NCBI RefSeq assembly: GCF_000264995.1
Contig: NW_006767435.1
Location: 1,822,531 to 1,886,530 of the forward strand
From: Punctularia strigosozonata HHB-11173 SS5
Taxonomy: Eukaryota; Basidiomycota; Agaricomycetes; Corticiales; Punctulariaceae
DNA: 64,000 nucleotides
Reading direction: 5' to 3'
The stretch's first letter is position 1. The number at the start of each line of letters is the position of its first letter. Position numbers and translations under genes: made by a program. Positions 22,964 to 36,868 of the stretch are shown here, piece by piece. The notes under the pieces are model-generated. The model searched no databases and had not been told where the DNA came from. It saw only the letters and a program-made list of their open reading frames with translations.

Positions 22964-23570
22964 ACCATTATTGAGCGTGTAAAAAAAAAGAAAGAACGAC
23001 ACCGACTGCCCTGAGCGAGCGAGCGAGGACGGGTTTCTCTCGTCCTCGGTTTCTACACGTGTACCGAATATATGTATTCAACGACGCCAGCAACCCGACC
23101 TCTCAGCTATCTTGCATTCACCCTGCCGAACCGGACAGTAATATATACCGGCGGCGCGCTTGCCTTTATCTATATCTGCACACCCATGATCACCCCTCCT
23201 TAGATATTATTTCCACGCTCTGTCACGAGTTGTGCTCACACATAGACGGCATTTATAGATGTACCCTCAGTTTCCCATAGACAAACGGTGTACCGGGTAT
23301 CGAAGACCGTTCATGGACTTACGTACTGCAATAATCATATGCAATGGACCGCAAGACCTCGTACGCTGTGTTCTCAACATCACCCCCGTCTTAACGTCGG
23401 GCAAAGCCATTCATAAAGCCCTGGCTATCACCTATTACACAAACAAACAAAAATGTCAGGAGTCTCAATCTTCTGAAGCACAAGGAGGAGTCCTGGTCCT
23501 CTGAAGTGCAAGGACGACGGCGCGAATGTGGGATGCGTATATGCGTCGGCCTTCTCCCGACGCAGCCAGC
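22964..23570. other. Convergent 3' spacer between arrestin and SDR
   Basis: 607 bp without a gene. An A-rich run just after the arrestin stop (about 22980) may take part in 3'-end formation. No repeats seen. Confidence 0.6.
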
Positions 23571-24963
23571 TCACAACTTGCTCTTCGCACTCTGCTCCCT
23601 ACGCATCCAAACTCTTGTTCAGTCCAAGGATACAAACAGCAGGCTAGGGCACGACGCACCTCAATTGCCGCTTGATCTTCTCGTCGATAAGCCGGTACAC
23701 GCCCTCCGTCAACCGCTCGCGCTCGAGCAGCAGCAGCATCCGCTCGTCCGGGAGCATCCACACGCACCCGCTCGTCCGCCAATCGCGGTCCGTAGAGGCG
23801 TAGAATATCGCGCCGGCGATGCGGCTGACCGGCGTGAGAGGCAGGCCGGATAGGAGATCATCTTGCCCTTGGATAATGCCCGTCGCTATCACGAAACAAT
23901 CATATTTAACAGTTGCAGGTATACCAGAGGCGAGGAAGAGGGGCTAACCTGCGAACCAAGGGTGAATAATGGCGGTCCGGATGCCAGCACTCCGGGCGTC
24001 CGGGTAAAGCGAGCGTGCCAGGCCGAGAACTCCATGTTTTGATGCGCTGTACAGCGGGCCGCCCGAGACGGCTTGCCACGAAGCTGAACGACAGTGAACT
24101 ACTACATTATTGAGCTCAATCGGCTGGCGTACCCATGGAGCCGATGAGAACCAGAGCCTTGACTTGGCTCTTGGACTGCTTCATGTAATAGAGTCCTAGG
24201 TGCGTCGCTAGAACGAACATTATATATGATTTTATCCATTCAAGACGAGAGCAAACGTACTATAAGCTACACCGGTGATATTCACGTCGAGAGTCTTGGT
24301 ATTTGGCGGTAGGGGACGTCCATCCGAGTCAAACTCGAGCTGGCCGAGTGTGCCGACCTCGCTGATGCCCGCATTCGCAATCTGAGAATTGTATGTCATT
24401 GTCAAGGACGCGGAGAAGAACGCGAAAGTTAGACGAACGACGATGTCCACAGAACCGAATTGTCGGTGCGCAGCCTGGAACAGCGCAACCTGGTCGCCCC
24501 ATTGTGTGACGTCGCATGGTTGCCCTATGGCTTCGCTGCGGCACAAGCATATGGTATGTCAACACTACACCTGCGAGCGGAGTGCGTGTCAACGTACCCG
24601 CCTGCTTGTACGATCTCCTCTGCAGCACTCTTGGCGGTTTGGGCGTTGATGTCTCCAATGGCCACTTTCGCGCTTTGAGAACAAAAATTAGGATCTCAGA
24701 TCTTGCACATGTCAAATCAGTTGACGAACCCCCGCTTCGCGAATTCCACTGCGGCAGCTTTGCCTATACCGTTCCCGGCACCTGCGAGGCCAAATCATCA
24801 CGAAGCCTGTCACCTAGCACGGGATGAGTACATACCAGTAATCAGGACGACAACTCCTTTAACGCGGTCCGCAAAGGCATACAGTTTCTCGTCTATGGCC
24901 AAATACAGCGTGGGTACATCTTCGATAGTACGCGAAAGACTACGCACCAGGTATGGTCGTCAT
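23571..24963 (-). CDS. NAD(P)-dependent short-chain dehydrogenase/reductase (15-PGDH-like)
   Basis: Ten exons (24948..24963, 24836..24892, 24730..24781, 24598..24672, 24439..24535, 24261..24381, 24133..24207, 23949..24083, 23660..23885, 23571..23613) give 298 residues in an unbroken frame. The Rossmann glycine motif VVVLITGGAGNGIGKAAAVEF is split between exons 2 and 3. CDVTQW is the adenine-ring Asp region, VDIVIANAGISEVG the NNAG-type motif, and YSASKHG the catalytic Tyr/Lys, with the Ser in LIGSMAS. The C-terminal part (about 200-298) has a hydrophobic stretch GAIFYASTD and a basic tail. The layout resembles NAD-dependent 15-hydroxyprostaglandin dehydrogenase-like SDRs; the substrate is unknown. 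The first exon is 16 nt (MTTIP plus one base), joined by a 55-nt intron; the alternative, unspliced reading hits stops. Confidence 0.92.
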
Positions 24964-25268
24964 CGTCTGTAGCCAAAGGATGGTAGCCTGCGATCGGAGT
25001 ATATACGTGAACCAAGATCAAACGCTCGAAGCATCCGTAGCGCGTGCATATGTAAGAAGGTATTGCTGGGTTACTCGGGCAACACGGGCACAGACCGAGC
25101 CCGGTTGTTTGAGGCGAATATCATCAGGAAACGGCGGCGGAGGCGACCATTTCCGGCGGATGGGGTCACAGCCACAATACTATGGCTTTGTCATTGCGTC
25201 ATGTCCGTTCAGAGGAATGGCTAATTTGTTTGCTTTGATTCCGAGCACTGTCTGACCTACGGAGATCC
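24964..25268. other. Divergent promoter region between SDR and the TCP11-like gene
   Basis: 305 bp. A GTATATAC palindrome at 24999..25006, 36 bp upstream of the SDR start codon, could act as a TATA-like element for that gene, but the evidence is only position and composition. Confidence 0.4.
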
Positions 25269-27124
25269 ATGGATATACTTCAATCTCTCAGGCAAACACT
25301 GAAGGGACTCGGCGACGGTGACCCAGTTGTGACCCGGATACTCAACAAGCTGGACGAGATACAGCAGGGCGGACGTGCTGATTGGCCGTCGTTCCGCGAC
25401 GATCTCGAAGTGCTCAAGCAAAGGGGACTATGGAAAGAGACGGAGGATAGAGAAAAACTCCTAGGACAGCTGGAAGCGATGCTGACCTCTAAGGCATCTC
25501 CAGTGGATGGCTCTCGCTATACAATTGTTCACCCTCCAGCTGCTTCTTCCTCTCTTGCTGCAACGCAGCATCTGGTAAACAAAACAGTTCTTCCACTGGA
25601 GCTCGTTGACTCTGCGAATCAAGTTTTCTTCCTGCACCTACTTGCCACCGATCCCTCTAAAGTGCTACCTCCCGGGAAATCGTTACTCTCGGTTCTGTCC
25701 CGGCCACGAACGCAGCATACAAACGAGGAGGAGCCCACGCTGGAGGATCGAGTCACAGTCGCCGCGCACAAGGCGTTCTGGGACGAGGTAAGACTTCCCC
25801 CATGTTTCGTAGCGCATATCAGCATCTTACGCACTATCAGGCACGCGCTGCGTTATCCGATCCTCTACCTTCTATCCAGTTGGCACGGATACGAGGATTG
25901 TACAAAGACGTACACGACACCATCAATCCCCTCGTTCCTCCAAACCACCCAGTTCTCACCACGCTCAGCTTCCCGCCTTCTCCCACCTCGTCACCGCTCA
26001 CGAGCACGGCCATGCACCTACGCGAGGTTCTTCTCGCCCTCCGCGGGCGATGTGCGCCGGCGCGGGACGCCTCCATCGATGCCCTCCTCGATACCTTGGA
26101 CAACCTACCTCCCCCATCAGACCTTTCTGCGTTAGCGGATGCCATCGTGAATACCACGCGCGATATACTGAAACTGGCGGACGTCATGAAAGACGACTTA
26201 TCGCAGTTCGTCCTCGGAACCATGTCAGAGAGTGATCTATCTGCGATCATCACCACCCAGGCGAAGATGCGGGAGAGGAATTTTGTCCTAGACCACTGGC
26301 CTATTGAGACGACTCGGACACGATGGAACGACTGGCTGATGAGCGAAACAGACGGACCCGAGGGCAAGCGCTGGATTCGGAAATTGGTCCAGGCGTTGCT
26401 CGCTAACGTGCCTGTCTCCTGCGTATTTCCTGGTACCATCTCGCCGTTGTCCACTTCAACCAGCCCAGAGCAAGGCCACACGAACGAACTCCCGCCTCCC
26501 TTCTTCTTCGACACACCATCCCTTCTCTACGTCCAGAATTTTCTTCAGGCACTGGTCATAGCCGCATCCCTGCGTGCCCTCACTCGCCTGTCAGCCGACA
26601 CGGGCAGCGAGTTCATGCAGCGCATCTGGGCCCTTCTGAAAGCTGAGATCGATGGCGAGCCCCAGGCGGAAGGAACCAAGCTCATCAACCTAGCTGATGA
26701 AGTCTACCGCGCGAGGAAATCCGTCGAGCCGACCTTGGACGCTGACGCGGAATCGAAGCTGCGCGATGCTGTTGACAGGACACTCAGGCCAAACGACCCG
26801 GTGTTCCTGCTCCTGCAGAAGCGGTTGGCGGAGGCGCTCAGTAGGAGGTTGGAGGAGGAAGACGACCGGAGTCCGGACCCAGTGGTGCCGGAGCGGATGC
26901 AGAGCGGCTTGGGTGCAGAGCGGCCGGGGAAGAGGCCACGGGTCGGGATGCAGGCGGCGCAGGTATTTCATACGGAGAAGGGCGAGCGAGAGGCGAAGCT
27001 GCTGGTGGTGAAGGGTTTCGAGGATCCGATGTTGGCGAGAGAGATTGCGCAGGCGTTGTCGAAAATCAGGGGATGCACATGTTGGGTCAGAACCGTTTGG
27101 GAAGGCGTCGTAGAATTCGGTTAA
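25269..27124 (+). CDS. TCP11-family protein (SOK1-like)
   Basis: Two exons (25269..25787, 25841..27124) around a 53-nt intron give 600 residues. The protein is helix-rich and soluble-looking, with no signal peptide. Segments that suggest the T-complex protein 11 family are RGLYKDVHDTINPLVPPNHP, MHLREVLLALRGRCAPARDA, ALADAIVNTTRDILKLADVM and TQAKMRERNFVLDHWPIETT. The C-terminus has LRPNDPVFLLLQKRLAEAL followed by a charged linker. In yeast the family member Sok1 acts as a multicopy suppressor in cAMP/PKA signalling; the molecular function is not known. The assignment rests on the general helical pattern rather than a catalytic motif, so it is moderate; the gene itself is well supported by its length, single clean intron and codon use. 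Confidence 0.65.
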
Positions 27125-27904
27125 TGGGTTGACTGCAGTATTTGACGACTTCGAAGCTTAGGCGCGAGCGGGCAGGCCTTTGATCCTGCCGCCTGCAGGT
27201 CAAACTGGCGATCATGGTCAAGCAGTCTTTCGACGGGTTGGCGGGCATGAAGTATACCAGCGCGGTCCTATGTTGCTTGCAGGATGCGGCAGTTCAGCAA
27301 AAGGACGAACGCGATACGCGAGAAATGTTTTGCGATCAGGTTTTGCGAGTCATGAAACAGATAGATGTGTAGGTGATTTATACGAGTACAATCCAGCTAG
27401 CTGATCAATACCCATACTATGTATCCTCGAGATCCGTGAGACGCAGTAGGCCCGAATCATTGCCGAAGACGTGACGAGCGTTGATGAATCGCAACGCCAA
27501 CGATGATGGCCATAAATGCATAATATGCTCAACCCCGTCGCGAGCTTCGGGGTGTAGGTTGGGTTTGTGGTATGAATTGTGATCCTCCATCTTCCCCGAC
27601 TGGATCGGCCCCACTTATAGGGGAGGGTGCATGGCCGCGCCATGGCAGCCATGGCCTACGTGTAGAACGAAGGGGATCAGACGGTGGCCTTATATATGCC
27701 GAGTGAAAGAATGGGCAACGGGAACTGGTGGCGGTGCTGAATCCTTCCTCGCAACTTTGGAGCCCGCTCATCCTCGCTCATCTGCTGGTACTGCCCCACG
27801 CGTAGTATCGCTGCGCAGGCCGCCGATGCCTTGCTAATACAGACACCAAACGACACAGGACGCTTGACACTATATACGACTTTCCCGGCTACGTACTCCG
27901 GACG
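27125..27904. other. Intergenic, 780 bp
   Basis: This lies between two plus-strand genes and should contain the ERD1 promoter. A minus-strand ORF at 27417..27614 was looked at as a possible small protein but shows no recognisable motif or start context. Confidence 0.55.
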
Positions 27905-29534
27905 ATGAACAACGATGTTGACCTTCGCCTCGGAAAAGAAACGCCTTTGGCCGCTTCCTTCCCTCTACCCTTCCGCGCACTCTCGCTCATAGGCATCGGC
28001 ATCCTTGGATGGGCCACCAACTTACACGTCACGCATCTTCTCGGAATAGACGCGGCGAGCATCCTCGACCTCGCGCTCGGGGGGGCAGGCGGGCTACGCA
28101 CACCGCTGCCCACCGACCGCACTCATGTCCATTCTCGGGTGCACGACCGGTACGCTACTGGGACGTACAAAGCACCATATCGGCTCTTTGTATCCTATGC
28201 GACATGGTGTACGGCGACGTGGCTTCTTTTTCGGGTGGCTACACGAGGGGAAATCGAGTCTGTCGACCGCTTCAAGTACATCCCTGCCGTCGCGTGCCTC
28301 GGGGTGATAGGCGTGTTGGTGTCGCCTTTCAATGTACTGTACAAGCGGGAGAGGGACGCATTTCTACTGTATGTATGCGCCATATATGATACTAGCGCAC
28401 GAGAGCTGACTTGCGTAGAGCCATCCGCCGATGTATATTCCCCCAACCCAACCGAATGACACACTTCTGCGACGTTGTTCTGGCCGATATCTTCACGTCA
28501 TACGCGAAGGTTATTGGAGACGTCTGGCTATCGGTGTGCATGTTATTACCCGGTGGAAGCCTACTCCGTATGCCGTCGATGGACGGTCTGGAATGGCTGA
28601 TATTGCCCACATTAATGAGGTGAGTCTGCCTCGTATATGCTTGCTACGTCCACTCAATCGCATTGGATCTTTAGCCTACCGTATGTTATACGATTCCGGC
28701 AGTGCATGATAGACTACATGTGCCCGATCAACGAAAGCCGTCGGCCGCTCTATAATGCGATCAAGTATGCCACAGCGTTTCCGCTTATTTTCTTGTCCGC
28801 GGCGCAACGCATCGTTGTGTCGGAGTTGGTGGCTGAGAAAGGGGATGTTGCAATGCGAGAGCCGTGGCATGGAGAGCACCAGCTATTCCGACTATGGTGT
28901 GTGATCAGCCCGCTTCGCTGGAGGGGCCAGACGAACTGATTGTTCGTTTGCATGAAGGTTGTTGAGTGCGGCCGTGAACTCGCTATACTCGTTCTGGTGG
29001 GACTTGACGAACGATTGGGGCCTGGATCTGCTGAAGCCGAAGTCATCCCTGCACGAGAGGCGTATATCGCTCCCTCGCTCCCTCCTTCTCCCGACCTTAC
29101 ATTCAGGTAGAGCATCCGGCTCGCTCGATTCCACCCTTTCTGGAGAGAAACCTTCGCTTGCGCAAGCTCATACAAACGGGCACGTGCCTTCCTATCCCTG
29201 GGGTCTTCGGCGAACGCTCCTATATCCCCTTCCCGTATACCCCTTGGTGGTGTTCTTCAACCTCATCCTCAGGATGACATGGTCGATGAAGCTATCAAGT
29301 CATCTCCATAGCAGTTCTGAAGGAAGCGTTGTCATATTCTGGATCGAGGTGGCCGAGATCTTCAGGCGGTGGATGTGGGTGTTCCTGAGGATAGAGTGGG
29401 AGGTGATCAAGAAAAGCGAAGGGCTCGCGAGCAGGGGCGCGGAGAGCCCCCGGACCGCCGTCGACTTCGAGGCTGAGGATTATGAGTTGGTGGATGGCCG
29501 GGAAGCTGTAGAGGCGCGCGACGCGCATTCGTAA
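27905..29534 (+). CDS. ERD1: EXS-domain membrane protein, ERD1-like
   Basis: Four exons (27905..28368, 28419..28619, 28675..28896, 28958..29534) give 487 residues with several membrane spans. They lie, for example, near LSLIGIGILGWATNLHV, YIPAVACLGVIGVLVSPFNVL and YPLPVYPLVVFFNLIL. The EXS domain fills residues ~150-450: CDVVLADIFTSYAKVIGDVW, PYVIRFRQCMIDYM, LYNAIKYATAFPLIFLSAA, FWWDLTNDWGLDLL and RRWMWVFLRIEWEVIKK. Erd1 is needed for retention of ER lumenal proteins and for Golgi phosphate recycling and glycosyltransferase sorting in yeast. It lacks the N-terminal SPX domain of Syg1/Pho81-type EXS proteins, which favours ERD1. The C-terminal tail is acidic and cytosolic (DFEAEDYELVDGREAVE). 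All four exons join in frame. Confidence 0.88.
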
Positions 29535-30543
29535 AGCATTCACTAGAGTACATAGGTGAGTACCGCCCACGTCTTCGATTCACACTGTGCGATGGCTGAA
29601 CATATGACCACTGGCTAGATTTGTAATCACACGGACACGGGATACCAGGCTCATAGTTTGTGTTCAGTCGGGCGCGATTGGTGCGAGATGCCGGTTGGGA
29701 CGGTTGGGACGGGTTTGGACTCAGAAGAAGGGCGACCACGATCCTGTGTGATGCTTCTCGTGCCCTCAGGTCCCACTTAAATTGGCTTCACTTGTCTTGG
29801 CTGCATATCACACTACGCCTTTTAGGTCCCGATTGTCCGGCGTTATTGGGCAGCTGACGCAACAATCGGTGGTGGGTGGTACTCGGGGTAAGGGGCTTTT
29901 GTGAGTCCGATTGTTTGACCCGGAGCAGGTCTCTGAAGTGGCTTGCAGATACGCACATCCCCGTAGAGCATCGTCTATGAGCAGCCTCTGCGTGCAACTA
30001 TATTCGAGACGTTGTGGACGGAAATAAACCAACGGAATTACAGATTACCCCGCATCCGGCAGCACGGCGGTCCGGGGTCCAAGTTTGTGCCATGGGAAAT
30101 TTCATTCAGGATATGCAGCATGAGCGTCCGGTTGCCGCCACGTTCAGGAGAAGTACGCACGGCTGCTGCGCTATTGTTGTGCATGATCCTGAACTGATTA
30201 CCGAGCAGTGATGTGCGCTACTAACTTGTTGCGTCCGATGCCGCCGCTGCGAGTCGATTGGTTCCTTCAGCCGATGGGTCATCCGAAGCAGAGTCAAGGC
30301 ACGTGCACACGGAAGCGCGTCATAAGGTTTGAACACGTCCATCTCTGTTCAATCCTGGCGACACCTCCGAGGCGTGCCGTCCATGGCCAAAGATAACCCG
30401 ACAGAGAAACGCTGAGCGATGCAATTCGTCGTCTCATGACCCGGGCCTCATAAACTCTCTTTCCAGCAGCTCCCAGGGGACATCTCACTGCTAAACTTCA
30501 ATACCGGGACGCTACCCTTGCGCTATATAAACTCGAGCATACC
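29535..30543. other. Intergenic, 1.0 kb, formate dehydrogenase promoter
   Basis: No gene recognised. The 3' end carries a TATA-like box very close to the FDH start codon. Overlapping ORFs near 29.8-30.3 kb have no family resemblance. Confidence 0.6.
30524..30531 (+). promoter_or_regulatory. TATA-like box (TATATAAA) of the FDH gene
   Basis: A clear TATATAAA ends 13 bp before the first FDH ATG (30544). In fungi transcription usually starts 30 bp or more downstream of TATA, which would place the start inside the presequence codons. The next in-frame ATG is at 30643. Confidence 0.6.
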
Positions 30544-32057
30544 ATGGTCTTGGCCACTGCACTACGCGGTTCTTTACGCTCTGCGACCTTCTCACCTCTA
30601 CGCGCAACCGCTCGCAACTTCTCATCTACTCGCGCCAACAACATGAAGGTTTATTCAAGATACCGGACTGTTGTTGGGTCGTATGATCTCATCTCTTCAT
30701 AGGTCCTTGCTGTTCTCTACAACGGCTTCCAGGCTGCCAAGGAGGAGCCTCGTCTGCTCGGTGCTGTCGAGAACGAACTCGGCCTGCGCCAATTCCTTGA
30801 GTCGCAGGGCCACGAACTCGTCGTGACGAGCGATAAGGAAGGTCCCGACAGCGTCTTCCAGAAGAACATTGCCGACGTATGTTCATCTATCCCCATCTTG
30901 CATCTCCATAACCCAACTTATGTATCTCCTTTAGGCTGAGGTTTTGATCACCACCCCCTTCCACCCTGGCTACTTGACTGCCGACTTGATCTCCAAGGCG
31001 AAGAACCTGAAGATCTGCATCACCGCTGGCGTTGGCTCTGACCACATCGATCTCAATGCCGCCGTGGAGAAGGGCATTGAGGGTAGGTCCGCATGCGGGA
31101 GATATGCCGGCAGATGATGACCATATTTTTTGTAGTGCTCGAGGTTACTGGCTCTAACGTCGTCTCCGTTGCCGAGCACGTCGTCATGTCCATCCTCCTC
31201 CTCGTCCGCAACTTTGTCCCCGCCCATGAGATGATCGAGCGCGGGTAAGCATGCTTTGTATGTTCAGCTGCGGCACTCGCTCACAGATTTCTTCCATGTT
31301 AGGGATTGGCAAGTATCTGACGTGGCCCGCAACGCCTATGATCTCGAGGGCAAAGTTGTTGGCACCATCGGAGCTGGCCGCATCGGTTTCCGTGTCCTGC
31401 AGCGTCTGAAGCCCTTCAACTGCAAGGAGCTCCTCTACTACGACTACGCCGCGCTCCCCGATCGTGCGTGCTACTACAATGTTTGGATAGATCTGTTAGC
31501 TTATACACCTTCGTCCTCTTTCAGACGCCGCCAAGGAGGTGAATGCTCGCCGCGTCGAGGACCTGAAGGATTTCGTATCCCAGTGCGACCTCGTCACCGT
31601 CAACTGCCCGCTGCACGAGGGAACCCGTGGGCTCGTCAACGCCGACCTCCTTAAGCACTTCAAGAAGGGTGCCTGGATCGTCAACACCGCTCGCGGCGCC
31701 ATTTGCGACAAGGACGCCATCGCCGAGGCCGTCAAGAGCGGCCACATCAACGGCTATGCCGGTGACGTGTGGAACGTCCAGCCCGCGCCCCGCGATCACC
31801 CATGGCGCACCATGAAGAACCCGCTTGGCGGCGGTAACGGCATGGTCCCGCACTACTCGGGCACCACCCTCGACGCGCAGGCCCGCTACGCGGCGGGCAC
31901 GAAGAGCATCCTCGAGAACTATCTCACCGGCAAGCCGCAGGAGCCCGCGAACATCATCGTCGGCCGCAAGGGCTTCGAGACCAAGGCTTGTGAGTATCAT
32001 TACATTTACGTTATCTGGCCTGCTACCGACATGTTCCCCACAGACGGCCAACGTTGA
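30544..32057 (+). CDS. FDH1: NAD-dependent formate dehydrogenase, mitochondrial-type
   Basis: Seven exons (30544..30648, 30703..30876, 30935..31082, 31136..31244, 31303..31463, 31525..31989, 32044..32057) give 391 residues. The enzyme oxidises formate to CO2 with NAD+, in fungal wood decay linked to oxalate and methanol breakdown. Residues 1-34 ([20 protein letters not shown], then [11 protein letters not shown]) are Arg/Ser-rich like a mitochondrial presequence. The mature core has [48 protein letters not shown], the NAD-binding [41 protein letters not shown] and the catalytic His in [13 protein letters not shown]. The final exon is 14 nt and supplies YGQR, the normal C-terminus. Met34 could start a cytosolic form. 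Confidence 0.97.
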
Positions 32058-32224
32058 GCTCGAGGGCTGATTGCCGACCTTGACAAACAACGATTTGCGT
32101 CATATCATACCACCACCACTACCCCATCATGTTGTATTTATACAAAGCGGCGAACGCGAACTCAATAAGTCATTGCAAAGAACGGGTCCTTAGCGAGCGA
32201 TAAATCAGGGGAGTCAGAGAGCGG

Positions 32225-34642
<2,418 letters not shown>

Positions 34643-35018
34643 TAGCGTGGATTAGAATATGCGGTTTGTACGCAAGGAAGTCCAGAGAACGGATAACACG
34701 CCAGACGGTATATTCGTGAATAGTCGTACACGTAGTGCTGGAGGCTCGTGGTGATCGTATGAAGAACCCAATCCGAAGATATGACCAGCGCCGAACGGAA
34801 TGACAGGCAGCGAGCTCGCAGCTGGAACTGAGACCAGCGCTAGCTTTCACGTGATTCGCGGTCTTACCGGTAGTTATGAACGCCCGTGGCAGGCGTTTGG
34901 AAGAACACCATTAAGAAACAAAAGTATCAGACGGCTCGTCCGCGTTCGCTTTATGTGGGACTGGTATGTACAGGATGAAGATACAGAGAGTAAGCCATAT
35001 TGAAAAAGCAGGCTTGAT
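34643..35018. other. GCN5 upstream region
   Basis: 376 bp between the GCN5 start and the end of the FunK1 fragment, both on the minus strand. No gene or repeat seen. Confidence 0.6.
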
Positions 35019-35638
35019 TTATTCCGCCAACCCCTCCTGAGCCTGCTGATCAGAATACTCTAGCAAACGAGGCCCGTCGTCTTCAGGGAAAAGCTCGAAA
35101 AACATTCTGAACTCCTCAAGATCTGTTTTGGACCGTGGCGTCAGGGCTCCGCGGGATGCTGCGTACTGCTCCTTGTTTCGGGCGATGTTCTGCTCGTAGG
35201 AAAAGTATGCCAGCTGTTCAAGCCATTCACGGTCCTCCACGGCACGAATCCCTGGAAGGTAAAGGCTTGACCATGTTTGTGGTGCATTGAGCCAGCTGCT
35301 CTTGTTTTTCCTGCATTGGTTAAAATTGTTGACGCGCCATTCACGGAAGATGTAGGATCCAGGGATCAGAGTACCATGCGCCGTATGGCAACAGATCAGG
35401 TAGACGGCAACCCAAAGGAACGACTCAGCATCGTGACGGTACAGGTGCTCAACATGACCCGACCAGCCACACTCGGTCAGGAGCTCAAGGGCCATGAAGG
35501 GCATCGTTCCCGTGCGCTCGTTGTTGCGGCGCCGGTCGGGCTTATCATCAGCCAACCTGCAGAGGTCGTAGTCATTGAGAACACCTTTGTAGGAGCCAAT
35601 GCTGAATCGGAAGAAGATGCACCTGTCACTGGTCCCTC
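35019..35638 (-). pseudogene. FunK1-type protein kinase, 5'-truncated fragment
   Basis: One open stretch with KGVLNDYDLCRLADD, RTGTMPFMALELL and LYRHDAESFLWVAVYLICCH, ending GPRLLEYSDQQAQEGLAE and a stop. These are the hallmarks of the C-terminal lobe of the basidiomycete FunK1 kinase family: DYDL corresponds to DFG, followed by the GTxxFMAxELL and HDxESxxWV motifs. The N-lobe, the ATP-binding Lys and the catalytic HRD-like loop should lie upstream, but the sequence there does not continue the family and within about 50 bp becomes a zinc-finger relic on the other strand. I infer a remnant left by truncation or rearrangement. FunK1 genes are abundant and variable in Agaricomycetes, so a dead copy is not surprising. 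Confidence 0.75.
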
Positions 35639-35679
35639 TACCTCTGCTCAGTGTCTCCTCGTGTCTGGCCTGGCCCCGT

Positions 35680-36240
35680 TAGAACCAGGAGGAGATACGC
35701 GTGCACCTACGTTGGGTGCACCAATGCCTACACCAAACCTGCCCATATGACTCAGCATGAACGGATCCATACTGGCGAGGTACGTCTCTAATTCCTCCCA
35801 CCTCCATCTATCCTTACTCATATTGTGTGATTACAGCGCCCATATATCTGCGAGATCCACCTCCAAGTGCACGAGCGCACCCATGTTCCGAATTCCGACT
35901 TTCATTCGCGAGATGAACGGATGCGCGACACTCTTCTAGACCGCTCAAGACCTGACGAATCATCTAGACTGGCACAACGGGGAGAACCCGTTTAAGATGC
36001 GTTGCATGAACTGCACGATGGCTGTTCACCATCCGTACCGGACCGTTAACAATCCTTCAGTAAACAGCACCAGCTTCGGAGCCACTTCACCACGATTCAT
36101 GCACCGGAAGGCACCAAATCCTTCACTTGCGCGCACACGGAGTGCACCAAGTCAATCGCGACCACACAGAAGCTTGAAGCTCACGACAGTTCACGTGGGT
36201 ATGTGGCTAGGCGTTTCCTGCGGATCCCTATGTCGTTTTG
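35680..36240 (+). pseudogene. Relic of a TFIIIA-like C2H2 zinc-finger gene
   Basis: Pieces of a multi-finger protein lie in order but in different frames. The first finger is intact (RYACTYVGCTNAYTKPAHMT, then QHERIHTGE) and ends at a plausible GTACGT donor at 35780. After an acceptor at 35836 comes RPYICEIHLQVHERTH, where the second Cys and about nine residues of a finger are missing. Further on are QDLTNHLDWHNGENPFKM and QLRSHFTTIHAPEGTKSF followed by TCAHTECTKSIATTQKLEAH, close to TFIIIA's L-R-S-H...H-A-P-G-T-K-P-Y/F and C-T-K-S-F-x-T pattern. TFIIIA binds the 5S rRNA gene and 5S RNA. No single frame or simple splice joins the pieces; I count at least three breaks. It abuts the FunK1 fragment on the opposite strand, so the patch looks like gene-decay debris. 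An intact copy, which should be essential, is not in this window. Confidence 0.62.
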
Positions 36241-36868
36241 ACGCCCACTCTACTAGATCTGCGACACTTGCTGCCTGACCGCGGTAGAGATTACGCGTAC
36301 ACGGTCGAGGTAACCTCGCTGTGGGACGAAGACGACGATCCAGCGTCCCTCATAAACGCGATTGCGCATCATCGCGTTCGTTCAGGTATGCGCGGGGACG
36401 CGGGGATAAAGCAAGGACTTCGACGTTAAGTTGATGATCGGCCAGAGGACAAGTGAGTATTCAACAGCAGTAGGACATAATAAACTGATTGCATTATCTT
36501 GTTCGCTCCACGCAGCCAAGTTACGACTACCGATTCTTACTGACTCGAGTTCATCTCGACTATGACGTGACCGCCATTGCGAAGCGATATGCTCAGTGAT
36601 CATTCTTCTGAGCTCACGGCGATAATGTGTTCGATACCCTTCATCTATTCTGACGACGGCAGAAATCCCATCGACACTGTAGGGTATTTGGACGACGTCT
36701 CGCAAATTGTAGAGTTGATATTCAATATGTAGCAACCGTGACATACAGATAACGTGTACGTGCTTGCATTCCTGCCGGATGCGATGGAATGTGTCATCTG
36801 TGCAGTGGAATCGTCTGGCCCTCTCTCTGGACACGGATATATGAATCGACGATGGAAAGATGGAAGAT
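36241..36868. other. Unassigned DNA between the TFIIIA relic and MRPS9
   Basis: No gene recognised. A minus-strand ORF at 36382..36834 has no family resemblance. Part will be the MRPS9 3' UTR. Confidence 0.5.

Noticed and set aside
24893-24947. A 28-nt intron at the start of the SDR gene
   Set aside because: Too short to be spliced. A later acceptor (24893/24894) gives a normal 55-nt intron in the correct phase.
27417-27652. Possible small mitochondrial protein on the minus strand
   Set aside because: Neither of two frames tested gives a recognisable family, and no intron joins them convincingly.
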